Positions 34,258 to 43,556 of a stretch of DNA of 64,000 nucleotides are shown one piece after another (within the stretch, counting starts at the first letter, position 1; the number at the start of each line of letters is the position of its first letter). The DNA comes from Pyropia haitanensis (Eukaryota; Rhodophyta; Bangiophyceae; Bangiales; Bangiaceae): contig SDUX01000010.1 of assembly GCA_008729055.1 (NCBI GenBank), forward strand, positions 62,001 through 126,000, written 5' to 3'. The notes under the pieces were generated by a model. The model did not search any database, had not been told where the DNA came from, and saw nothing but the letters and a program-made list of their open reading frames with translations. The position numbers and the translations under genes were made by a program.

Positions 34258-34310
34258 GCCTTTCCACCACCTTCACTATCAAAGGATATGGCAGCGTGGT
34301 AGACACCACC

Positions 34311-34973
34311 ATGTCCGCCACACTCGCCGACGTCCCTCTCACCGCCGCTGCCACCGCCACCGCAGTCGTAGTCGCCGCCACCACGGTCTCCCACACGGCA
34401 CGGGACCCGCCGGTCCTCCCCCACCCGCCGACCCAGCTGCCGCCACCCGCCGCGGCGTCGCTGCAACCACTGGCACCGCCGGCGCAGCCCGCAGACGACG
34501 ACCCCCTCACGCCTGGTGAATGGGTCGAGTGCTCCTGGCGGCGGGCAGTAGGGAGGGAACGCGTCCAGCCCGCGCGCTCCGAGCCGCAGCGCAGCCAAAA
34601 ATCAGTCGCCCACCGCCGCGCGACGCACGCGCCGTCAGCCACAACCGGCTCAATCGGGCGGCGATCCCAGCCGGACCGCCATCATGCGACGAGCTGCCGA
34701 CGAGCCGCGGCCCCCGCCCACTGCGTCTCCCTAGACCCAACGCGGGCACTGCCGCAGCACGTGCCCTCCATTCGCCCCCACCGCCTCCTACGGCCGCCGA
34801 TGGAGCACTGGCCTCGCCGCCGGCAGCCATGGTCAGCGAGAGAGGAAAAGAAGAACCGAGCCGTCGAGTCGCTCGGGTGCACGGGACTTTCGAAAAGTGT
34901 TTCGTGGCGGTTTCGCATAGAAAAGGCCCTGACTGAGGCTCCCCAAGTTGGCCGCTTTCTTACGCTCCCGTGA
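34311..34973 (+). CDS. hypothetical protein, weak support
   Basis: An open frame of 220 residues from ATG 34311 (CCACCATGTC context) to TGA 34973, divergent from the zinc-finger gene. Residues 1-80 (ATLADVPLTAAATATAVVVA, then Pro-rich, then DDDPLTPGEWVECSW) have coding-like composition. The remainder is Arg/Ser-rich and may be non-coding or in the wrong frame; an alternative plus frame at 34520-34936 looks about equally plausible there. No domain is recognised. It borders the start of the lower-GC mobile island. Confidence 0.3.
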   Translation: MSATLADVPLTAAATATAVVVAATTVSHTARDPPVLPHPPTQLPPPAAASLQPLAPPAQPADDDPLTPGEWVECSWRRAVGRERVQPARSEPQRSQKSVAHRRATHAPSATTGSIGRRSQPDRHHATSCRRAAAPAHCVSLDPTRALPQHVPSIRPHRLLRPPMEHWPRRRQPWSAREEKKNRAVESLGCTGLSKSVSWRFRIEKALTEAPQVGRFLTLP

Positions 34974-36351
34974 CAACCTCGACGAGCACTTCCTCATCAC
35001 CCATTTCTTCTGGCTCTGGGTCTTGCTTCATCTATGTATTGCTGTCTTCTCAATTTTGTCCGATCTGGTCGAAGTCAAGGGCCGGGTCCAGAGCTGGTCA
35101 ACTGCGTCTCAGCCATCGGTGCAGCCGGATAAAACCGATCGACCAATAGGAGATTGACCAGACCCAGTCTTGACTTTGATCACATCGGACAAAATTGGGG
35201 GGACTGCAATATCTCTGCACAGGAGAAGTTCAGGTGTCCGTCAACGGACGAGGAATCAGCCTACTTGAGGATCGTAGAAGGCTACCTAGACAAACGTGGA
35301 GCTGGGCGCTTGTGTTACATGCGAGATTGAAGAACCCACCGCCGTCGGCCGCAGGTTCGTTCCAGCAGGACACGCATGACAACGCTGGGGACACCATCCC
35401 ATGCAACCAAAATCGCCGTTGATTGGTCGCCGCAACTCGAGCTCCCGGAGAGATATTGGGGTAAAATTGCAGCATGGTTGTCTTTCGCAGGGGGAGGCCA
35501 TTAAGCTCCTCTAGTAGTACTTGCGAAGCAAGATCCCTTAAGCGCCCGTATCTCCGGGTGACCTCAAGTAGACGTAGTGTTGTATAGTATTGCGCCGCAA
35601 TATTGCTGTCGCCCCAGTTTTGGCGGCTGTGCATGTGTGCAACTGCACAACCGTGGATGACCAATGACATGCCCCAAAATCGGGTGGTCCAACCCAGGGC
35701 TGCTCAGTATCGCGCTCAGTTGCTGTGCAGACAAGGCACAGTGCGACTGCCTGCGGAAGTTAGATCTCATCGACGGAAGGACTGGCACCTTGGCCTCCTG
35801 CTCTGGTGGAGACATCGCCTGAAATCGAGGGGAAATAGAGGAGATTGCAAGGAATCACTACTGGTTTTGGATCAATCAGCGCCCGCCTCGAGATGAGCTC
35901 CTAGCAGTAGCCAATCAGGTGCTGTTGGGATGTGAAGCGCGACGCCATCATTTGGGCAGTTTCGCACTCAATTGATCTGGATGCCGTCACGTGGCTCCTG
36001 ATGTACAGTAGAGACCGTCAAAGAGGGCCGCGAATACTGCCCGCTAATTGGCTACCAAGTCTCGAGGTTGTAGCGGTCCATAGCTTCTGAAACAAGGTGG
36101 TTGCCCACTGGGGTCAATTTTCACGGACGTGCCATCGGAAGAAGAAAGCATCGAAAACCAAGAGCATTACAACAGACAGCGCGCCGTGCTGCGTCGACTG
36201 GTGCAAAACAAGCCATTCCTTGGAAGTTTGCACATCTATGATTTGCCCACAATACCGCCACGCTTGCAGCTTTTGTTCGATTTGCAAGTTGCCAATTTAC
36301 AATTCTACGGCTAAAATACTAGCCCGTCAATGTAAACCGACGCAGGCCCTC
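34974..36351. other. start of the lower-GC mobile-element island
   Basis: Composition drops sharply from (GCC)-rich DNA to roughly balanced sequence here and stays so to about 41.1 kb. Apart from the foldback at 35051-35197 there are only weak frames: a minus-strand one at 35670-35230 (146 residues from an ATG, containing QYYTTLRLLEVTRRYGRLRD) and a short plus one at 36129-36314. Both may be decayed transposon coding sequence, but neither is recognised. Confidence 0.4.
35051..35197. repeat. 147-bp imperfect palindrome (foldback/MITE-like)
   Basis: The left end caattttgtccgat (35051) is repeated inverted as atcggacaaaattg at the right end (35197). Weaker pairing continues inward for about 45 nt (gaagtcaag with cttgacttt; gctggtcaa with ttgaccag). 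No clear target duplication was found, so the element class is open. Confidence 0.6.
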
Positions 36352-36354
36352 TGA

Positions 36355-36911
36355 GGGCACGTCCACCAATGTCGATATTCGCCGATATTCGTGCCACGTA
36401 CGAAAAACGTGGCGCGTCGGGCCAAACGTGGCACTGATGCGGTCGTTCATCAATGTCAACGAGCTATTCCGGCCTAAAACGAACCCCCCTCAGCGAATAG
36501 ACTTGATATAAGTGACGACATAACTTCCTCTCCGTACCCTGACGTCTGTTAGCTCCAGAGCTATCGCCGGGCCAAAACAGGGTGTTTTGGCCGAGCGATA
36601 GCCCTGGAGCCAACAGACCTTACCAATTGCCAGGGCGATGATTGGCTGAGAGCGTGCCACGTGTGGGCATCATTTCGACAGTGTGATAGTGGAGAGTTGT
36701 CAACACCAACGGCCTGGAACGAAGACGACGAACGGACCCGTGGTTTGGAAGGTAGCCTGTTGGTAGCCCCCGTCTCCACCGTAAGTCCACTTCACGTGCT
36801 TCGCCTGATAGCTCGCCGATAGCCCGACCACCCAGACGCTGCCACGTATGTACACGTGGCGTCTTAAAACCACTCATTTAAGACTGATAGCCGACATTGG
36901 TGGACGTGCCC
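36355..36911 (+). mobile_element. 557-bp MITE, copy A (PIF/Harbinger-like by target site)
   Basis: Terminal inverted repeats begin gggcacgtccaccaatgtcg at the left and are mirrored at the right end. A 3-bp TGA duplication flanks it (36352-36354 and 36912-36914). It has no coding capacity beyond chance frames. A strong central hairpin lies at 36545-36617. It is the same length as copy B and appears identical to it wherever I compared them. The TNA target and GGG ends resemble PIF/Harbinger elements; that class is inference. Confidence 0.88.
36545..36617. other. 73-nt hairpin inside MITE copy A
   Basis: Two 35-nt arms (tctgttagctccagagctat outward, ending gccaaaaca at the loop) pair with a few mismatches around a 3-nt ggg loop. 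The equivalent in copy B is 39322-39394. A transcript through it would fold tightly, like a small-RNA precursor, but expression is unknown. Confidence 0.8.
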
Positions 36912-37491
36912 TGAGCTCCGCGCCGCCACAGGCAGCAAGGGATGCGTTCATTTGACATCATACCTGGGCCACGGCGCATTCTTTGTTGCCGCCAGTGCAG
37001 GCGACACGCCAGCTGCCATGCGTGGCGCCATTGGCGATGTATCTAAATGCAATCTCTGTCATAGATTGCTGCCGCCGCGAAACACGCGAATGAATAGCAG
37101 CACCTCAGACACATTGATTTGCGGTCCACCATCGCCCGCACCAAAACCAAGTGCATATAAGACGGACGAATCACCCCCGACACCCTCCAGTTCTGGTGCC
37201 ACCACTGTCGACGCATGTACTCGATGCATATTGGATTGTCATGGTCGGCTTTGGAGCATGCTGTCCGCTGCGAATCACCTATGAGCGGAAAGGCATCTGC
37301 AGGGCTGTCGCAGCAGTCTACTGATTGCGTTTCAATTGTCGATCCGAGTGCGTCCCGTGTGGTACAGATCAGTTCTCAGGCTGTTGTGGCCCATGAGACT
37401 CATGTCTGAACACGTGTCTGTGGACAGCGATGAGAGTGGAGCTGAAAACTCTGGTGATGAGAATGTATGTATTTTTCGCAATTTTCACCAA

Positions 37492-37591
37492 GTCTCTGTG
37501 GCTCAGTTGGCAGAGCGTCAGTCTCATATGGAAAATTCTCAGCTATCTGAAGGTCGCGGGTTCGAGCGAACAGATCTCCCCGCCGGAGGCA
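37492..37591 (+). tRNA. tRNA-Met(CAT), elongator type, two insertions (copy A)
   Basis: 100 nt that fold into a canonical 73-nt tRNA once two pieces are removed. Acceptor GTCTCTG (37492-37498) pairs with CGGAGGC (37584-37590), five Watson-Crick and two G-U pairs, with discriminator A37591. The D-arm is GCTC/GAGC with loop AGTTGGCA. The anticodon stem is TCAGT/TCTGA with CAT at 37525-37527. A 16-nt insertion (37529-37544) sits at the canonical 37/38 intron site. The variable loop is AGGTC. The T-stem is GCGGG/CCCGC, and its loop TTCGAGC is enlarged by 11 nt (about 37567-37578). The A box TGGCTCAGTTGG is intact; the B box is disturbed by the T-loop insertion. A TTTT Pol III terminator follows at 37597-37600. 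The T-loop and G1-C72 pair point to elongator rather than initiator. Confidence 0.85.
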
Positions 37592-37596
37592 ATCTG

Positions 37597-37600
37597 TTTT
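37597..37600 (+). terminator. Pol III T-run after tRNA-Met copy A
   Basis: TTTT begins 6 nt after the discriminator base. The minus-strand copy B has the same arrangement (38824-38821). Confidence 0.7.
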
Positions 37601-37620
37601 ACAATCTGTCAATCGCGATT

Positions 37621-38800
37621 GTCGGGGCAGCCAAGTGTTTCTTGCTGGAATGCCGATGGTCCCTTTGAAGGCGGCATTGCGGTAACGGTTATTCACGATG
37701 AGCAAGAAGCGCTCGGATGCTCAGACAAAAGAGAGTTTTGGCAACTGCCTAGCTCAGTATTTTCTCACTATTTGTTCACTATCTCGCAGCAGTGAGATAT
37801 GCCGTAGTGAGGACATGGAAAGAGTTTTGGCAACTCAGATATCAGCGTTTTTCTGCCTCGGGTCCCGAGGTCAGGTGCGAGCGAGCAGACGTCAGTGGCA
37901 CACGCCGCAGAGCAGTACAAGACGCGACAGCGGGCTGGTCTGCAGTCGCGCCTGAGTGACCATCGAGTCGTTATTGAGCCTGTGAGAGCCCTCACGTGTG
38001 GCCATTGGGCTGAACTCGGACTGGAGAATCAATCACTATGGAGAGCCAGATAGTAAATATTCTCATCCGTCCTCGGCCGGGCGTACGCGGGAAATCGCCT
38101 TCGGGACGCCGAGATAGTGATAGAATTGTGAAGGGATTATGAGCTTTGAATTTCCAAAACTCTCTACTTGAGTGTTTCGGCATGTCAAGTGTGGGTCAGT
38201 GGCGTGGGTCGGGGACACGTTTCTGCCACGTTAAGCCTGCGCCCCTTTTTTGACGACCCGTAAATTGCTATCCGTCCCCCCGTACCCACGTCAGATGCAG
38301 GTCCAACTGCTGCATGCTTCGCGCCACCCCAACACGTACATGGACAAAGGGTGCGCGCACGGCCAGATACTTACGGCTGCCACCAGAGCAGCGCTGCCGT
38401 CGTCTGGACGCTCTCTGCTGAGGGCGGTCCACCATGCTGTGGCGCTTCCACGTGTATGCTTGCTTCCTTGGCCTGCTGGGTCGCCCAGATGCGGCCGCGC
38501 AGTGCTGCCATGCACGTCCGTGCGCGGCTAATGCCCAGAGGTACGAGCGTCCACACCGGCCCATCTAAACGCGGTATGGGCTGTCAGTCCCAGACGCAGC
38601 ACTCACAGGTGGAGTTGCGCGTCCTAAATACGTGCGGAAAACGGCGGTCTGCCACAAGTAGCCTTCTTTCTGTTGGGCCGACCGCGGGAACGAACGCAAC
38701 GGCCCGATCGATAATTGAGTACGTGCCGAAGCTCGACGTGGGTCGCCAACACACATTTTACCCACAATTGGTAACCACGCCACACCTGCCGATGAACTCT
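37621..38800. other. spacer between the inverted-repeat arms
   Basis: 1.2 kb of mixed composition. A short repeat gagttttggcaact occurs twice (about 37733 and 37819), flanking a small palindrome (atctcgcagcagtgagat). A GC-richer part at 38240-38640 has open frames on both strands (plus 38250-38531, minus 38564-38268), none recognised. It may be decayed transposon or captured sequence. Confidence 0.4.
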
Positions 38801-38829
38801 AATCGCGATTGGCATGTTCCAAAACAAAT

Positions 38830-38929
38830 TGCCTCCGGCGGGGAGATCTGTTCGCTCGAACCCGCGACCTTCAGATAGCTGAGAATTTTCCATATGAGAC
38901 TGACGCTCTGCCAACTGAGCCACAGAGAC
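38830..38929 (-). tRNA. tRNA-Met(CAT), elongator type, two insertions (copy B)
   Basis: Identical in sequence to copy A over all 100 nt, including the 16-nt anticodon-loop intron and the 11-nt T-loop insertion, with its own TTTT terminator at 38824-38821. The flanks just beyond the gene differ from copy A at several bases (aatttgttttgg against aatctgttttac). The gene body is thus more conserved than its immediate 3' flank, which favours function over passive duplication. The MITE insertion lies about 98 bp upstream of its 5' end. Confidence 0.83.
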
Positions 38930-39027
38930 TTGGTGAAAAGTGCAAAAATTACATACATTTTGATCACCAGAGTTTTCAGCTCCACTCTCATCGCTGTCCA
39001 CAGACACGTGTTCAGACATGAGTCTCA

Positions 39028-39584
39028 GGGCACGTCCACCAATGTCGGCTATCAGTCTTAAATGAGTGGTTTTAAGACGCCACGTGTACATACGTGGCAG
39101 CGTCTGGGTGGTCGGGCTATCGGCGAGCTATCAGGCGAAGCACGTGAAGTGGACTTACGGTGGAGACGGGGGCTACCAACAGGCTACCTTCCAAACCACG
39201 GGTCCGTTCGTCGTCTTCGTTCCAGGCCGTTGGTGTTGACAACTCTCCACTATCACACTGTCGAAATGATGCCCACACGTGGCACGCTCTCAGCCAATCA
39301 TCGCCCTGGCAATTGGTAAGGTCTGTTGGCTCCAGGGCTATCGCTCGGCCAAAACACCCTGTTTTGGCCCGGCGATAGCTCTGGAGCTAACAGACGTCAG
39401 GGTACGGAGAGGAAGTTATGTCGTCACTTATATCAAGTCTATTCGCTGAGGGGGGTTCGTTTTAGGCCGGAATAGCTCGTTGACATTGATGAACGACCGC
39501 ATCAGTGCCACGTTTGGCCCGACGCGCCACGTTTTTCGTACGTGGCACGAATATCGGCGAATATCGACATTGGTGGACGTGCCC
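39028..39584 (-). mobile_element. 557-bp MITE, copy B
   Basis: Inverted copy of 36355-36911 with the same ends and central hairpin. It is flanked by TCA at 39025-39027 and 39585-39587. The empty site is preserved in the left arm of the inverted repeat (ccatgagactcatg around 37391-37404), which directly proves a 3-bp target duplication and exact element ends. Confidence 0.92.
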
Positions 39585-39990
39585 TCATGGGCCACAACAG
39601 CCTGAGAACTGATCTGTACCACACGGGACGCACTCGGATCGACAATTGAAACGCAATCAGTAGACTGCTGCGACAGCCCTGCAGATGCCTTTCCGCTCAT
39701 AGGTGATTCGCAGCGGACAGCATGCTCCAAAGCCGACCATGACAATCCAATATGCATCGAGTACATGCGTCGACAGTGGTGGCACCAGAACTGGAGGGTG
39801 TCGGGGGTGATTCGTCCGTCTTATATGCACTTGGTTTTGGTGCGGGCGATGGTGGACCGCAAATCAATGTGTCTGAGGTGCTGCTATTCATTCGCGTGTT
39901 TCGCGGCGGCAGCAATCTATGACAGAGATTGCATTTAGATACATCGCCAATGGCGCCACGCATGGCAGCTAGCGCTTCGCCGGTGCTCCC

Positions 39991-40203
39991 AGGGACGAAG
40001 ACATCTAGTGACCTGATGTGGGTGTTGTGAAGGCATGTAAGAGCAGTTTGCGAATGTGTTATGAAGGGAGGACAGCTGGAACCTATTTGTGTTAGGAGTG
40101 TGGGTGGACGGAATCTTCGAATACATCGGAAACTGCGGTCCGGCCTGAGCACTCTGGCAAAGTGAAACGAATGACGCCTAATTTGCGCACCCAACAGTGG
40201 ACA
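39991..40203. other. short spacer between inverted repeat and hAT element
   Basis: 213 bases of unique low-GC sequence; nothing recognisable. Confidence 0.5.
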
Positions 40204-40211
40204 GCTGCGAG

Positions 40212-41080
40212 CAGGGTTGCAAGATTTCAGTGAAATCATGCTCGGAAGCTTTGATTTCACTGTAATTATCGTTCTTTTCAGTTTATAATTATAGAAACCA
40301 TGAGTGCTGCCACGTGTAGATGTAGCCCCCAGTTCGAAGCACCCAATGTTGTGGAGACCAGGTGGTGGCAAGCACCGTCACGTACGGCCGGAGAGAGGTC
40401 GTTCTCCAACGCGGCCAATATCCAGAGCAAGCTGCGCACGAAGCTGTCGTACATCACCCTCCACAAGCTGCTCTACTTCGCTTCAACTCGCGCGTGCTAC
40501 CAGATCACGTGGACATGCCTGCCCTTGGCTCTTCGGAGCTCGGGTTGCACAATGTCGAGCTGGAGGAGGTCGCAGATGAGCCAGAGGACGTGGGAGACGA
40601 AGAGCGGGAGGGCAGTGGTGGGGAGGGAAGCGTAGAGAAAGACGTGTGAAACGATGAAAGTGCTGGGGAGGATCGCGAGGAGGACCTGCTGGAACGGGCC
40701 ACTCGTATATCAACTCAGCAGTCTAATAAATAGCTGCCGGCGCAGCGCGCGTCAGGCGGATGCCGCGGCTGAGCAGCGCAGCGGCGGCGGCGGCCGCTGT
40801 CGTGGTTGAGGCTAGGGGGTCCTCCTCCCGCAGCTTGCCGCGTCCGCAGATGGACCCCATCTGCCGCCGCACACGGCCTTACGTGCGCCCGTACGGCGCG
40901 CCAGACTTTACTTCAGTGCTATCACATGCTGTCCTGCGATCGGGTGCCCGATCCAACCTCGGAGATTGAGACACGTGGCGATCTCGTGAATAATTATGGA
41001 TAAGCTGGCCATGATTTCGTTGATCTCAGTGAAATCATGGCTATAACTATAGTACCATAATTATTACCTTCACAACCCTG
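40212..41080 (+). mobile_element. 869-bp hAT-family transposon remnant
   Basis: The element starts CAGGGTTG (40212) and ends CAACCCTG (41080), the CAGGG-type terminal repeats of hAT elements. It is flanked by a perfect 8-bp duplication GCTGCGAG (40204-40211 and 41081-41088). Subterminal copies of tgatttcactg or its inverse near both ends resemble transposase-binding sites. Inside is the C-terminal end of a transposase with a frameshift. It is too short for a full transposase, so it is non-autonomous and internally deleted. Confidence 0.93.
40300..40649 (+). pseudogene. hAT transposase C-terminal fragment (dimerisation domain), frameshifted
   Basis: From ATG 40300 the frame reads through GERSFSNAANIQSKLRTKLS followed by Y-I-T-L-H-K-L-L-Y-F. 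This fits the hAT C-terminal dimerisation motif (S-E-R-x-F-S...x-K-x-R-x-x-L...x-K-L-L-F). After about 40475 the natural acidic tail (LHNVELEEVADEPEDVGDEE) continues in a second frame, ending near 40649, so a single-base shift has occurred. The catalytic RNase H-like domain is absent, so it cannot act as a transposase alone. Confidence 0.8.
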
Positions 41081-41088
41081 GCTGCGAG

Positions 41089-43310
41089 GCGCGTCGCGCC
41101 CCAGGTACGCCTTTACGACCTAATTTTGGGTAATGTTCGGTTCAACGTTTGGCTGAGCAGACCTCAAAGATTTGTCATTAGGGCAATTGTGTGTACCTAA
41201 TGCGTCACGATCGCTGTTGGCTGGTGTGAAGTGGGATGGTACTTGGAATCGCTGTACTCTCCGCAACCATTTCTTGCTCGTGGCATCCCAAGTATTTCAT
41301 GTTGTTCGATACCCCCAGAGCGTTCGCGCGCGACACCAGTCCTTGTGTGCTGCAAGGTCCCGCCGACCTACACTGAATCGTCCACGCAGAGTGGTGCCTC
41401 TCCCCCCCCCGCTAACCGATCGCGGTATATAGCTGTCGTCGGCCTCTCCTGGCCGTCGCTGTTTGGTGCGCCGGCTGTAGGGAGGCCCTGCAGGACGAGG
41501 CGAGGATGGGGATCCTCCGCACGCACCGTGACGGTTGTGTATGGTGGCGCGGATGGCTCTCTGGCGGTGGGGTCGGTCGGGGTCCAGCGGGGGGCCGGGC
41601 GATGGGGGGCGGGCCGGTGGCCATGTGCCAATTTTTGACATACACAGCATGTGCGGGCGTCGGTGAGGGGGGTGGGGTGATGGCGGGGTTGCACGGAGCT
41701 TGTGAGGTGGGAGGGAGAGAAAGGGGGGGGAGGAGCGCTCACCCGCGGATGGAAGCGGATGACAGGGAGAACCCACACTGGCGGCGAGCGGCGCTCGAAG
41801 CGGCCGCACGGACCACCCCGTCGCCGCACGCACAGGCGGCCTCCCCACTTCACTCCCCCCCCCCCCTCCTCGACAGACTGTTGCAGCCCGCCGGTGCGGC
41901 ACGGCGCGCGATGCCCACCCCTGCCGTTTCCCCTGGTAGCCGCGGAGGCGCGGCTGGCAGCCCCGCGCGGCGGCGGCGACGGCGGCCCCCACGTGGAGGG
42001 GCACGTGCGGAGGTGGGGGGCGGCGGCGGTCGTCGTCCGCGGTGTCGCCACGGTGCGCGGCGGCAGCTGCCGCGGTGCCTCCGCGGCCGCCGGTCGGCGC
42101 GTCAAGGGCGGCGGCGGCGCGGTGGCCCGACCGCCGCCGCCGTGGGGTCCCGCGTCGCCCGACGAACGCCGCCCCCCGCCTCCCGGGCCCTGTCCCTTTT
42201 CGCCTCTCACCAAGACGGCACGTGGCCCGCGGTCAAGCTGCCCGGACGCCGCGGCGGCGGGCCATACGTAGCCGCCTCAAGGCGGTGGCTGGCCCGCCGG
42301 CTCCTCACCAGAGTGCTTCATCGCGTCACTGGGACGGGCGGGCCGCGCACCGACGGTTGACGGCGTCCGCCGCGGGCGCGAGGGTGTCCCAGCTTGAGCC
42401 ACCCCCACCACCGCCCCACCCTCCCCCCCACACGGTCCCCCGGCCCGTTTGCGTGGCCCTTCCACCCATTTATTGTGTCTGGTCACCCGCGGGAGGCTGG
42501 TAGCGCGCGGCGGCGGAGGTGTTGCGCCGCGGTTTGTGTGTGGGGTGGCCGGCCGCCGGCGCGTCCGCCGACGCGGCCGTGCGCACGCGCGGCGGCGCGC
42601 GGGTGGGTAGGCCGCCAGCCGCGGCTGGGAGCCGCGACCCGACGCGTCGGTCGGTCGTCGCTGTCCCTTCCCCCCCCCCCCCTCTCCGCGACCGTGGCTG
42701 GCCGGTGTTGGCCCGGGTTGGCGCCCCACGCGTGCACCGCCCGGCGGTGGCGCCGCCCTGCCTGCGAGGCCAGCCACCGACGACGTGCCGCCCGGCAGCC
42801 GTGACTGGCCGACGCGGGCCTCGCCCGAGGCGGCGTCCGCGGCGGGTGTCGCGCGCGTGGCCGGGCACTGACGACCGCCGTGACGGCTGACGCGCAGACG
42901 GGGCGCGCCGGCCTCCGTCTTGCGCGTACGTCGCCGGTCGCCCCCCCCCCACCCACCCACCTGCGACGACTGCACCGCTCACCTTGCGGCAATCTTGGAG
43001 ATCCTGGACGGGGCGTGTAGGCGGCGGCCGTTCCAACCCCAATCTCCACCCCCCCACCCCCCTTCCCCCCCCTTACCCTTGCGTCGGCCGGAGCGAGGCG
43101 GCCTCGCGCGGCGGCCCCGCGGTGACCCCGCGGCGTCCGACACTGTTCGGTGGGTGCTGGAGCTGCAACGTCGAGCCCCGACGTGCGACACCGCCTCTGG
43201 GAAGGGGGGTGGCCAGGTGTGGGGGAGGGGGGGGCTGCAGCACCCCCTGTGCGACGGGTCCCCACCCAGGAGGTGCCAGGCCCACCCCCCCCCCCCCCCC
43301 CCGCGTTGCG
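41089..43310. other. return to GC-rich DNA; probable upstream region of the giant gene
   Basis: 41089-41400 is still moderate GC with no gene. A TATA-like ggtatatag lies at 41424-41432, without a clear gene to serve. 41440-43310 is GC-rich with G/C runs and frames open by composition on both strands (for example plus 41506-42360 and minus 42975-42277), none with a motif. The frame of the downstream giant gene is open from about 42891, but its first ATG is 43311. Confidence 0.4.
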
Positions 43311-43520
43311 ATGGCGCCTCGGGGGTACGAGCGGGCGCCGACGAGCGAAGCCGAATCTTCCGACGGCGGCGGCGGCTCTGACAGCGCCGTCGACGGTGGT
43401 GGTGGGAGCGCCGTACCGCCCTCCCCACGCTCGCCCCTGGTGCTGCGTGGGAGCACCGTGCTGCGTGGTGGCCCCGCGGGTGGTGGTGGCTTTGGTGGTG
43501 GCGGTAGTGGCTTTGGTGGT

Positions 43521-43556
<36 letters not shown>

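Larger units (their letters stand above)
36985..37620 (+). repeat. left arm of large inverted repeat
   Basis: This pairs with 38801-39990 on the opposite strand. Similarity is near-perfect from 37011 (agctgccatgcgtggcg) to about 37597 and weaker at both margins. It carries a tRNA-Met gene at its inner end and contains the unoccupied TGA target (37394-37396) of the MITE that interrupts the right arm. A frame at 36952-37284 (with KCNLCHRLLPPRNTRMNSS) is also present in the right arm but is unrecognised. Confidence 0.88.
38801..39990 (-). repeat. right arm of large inverted repeat, interrupted by MITE copy B
   Basis: Reverse complement of 36985-37620, split at 39028-39584 by the MITE. Removing the element and one TCA duplication restores collinearity with the left arm. 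The inner end carries tRNA-Met copy B. Confidence 0.88.

Noticed and set aside
34520..34936. Alternative plus-strand frame overlapping the hypothetical gene.
   Set aside because: No homology and no better coding signal than the overlapping frame; mentioned only as an alternative.
36620..36877. An 85-residue peptide found identically at 36620-36877 (-) and 39062-39319 (+).
   Set aside because: It lies wholly inside the two MITE copies. Identity is due to the element being duplicated, and there is no domain or other coding evidence.
37492..37578. Initial reading as a degenerate tRNA pseudogene or SINE head, because the T-stem did not pair directly after the T-loop.
   Set aside because: Allowing an 11-nt T-loop insertion restores full T-stem and acceptor pairing, total length 73 and a T-run terminator, in both copies.
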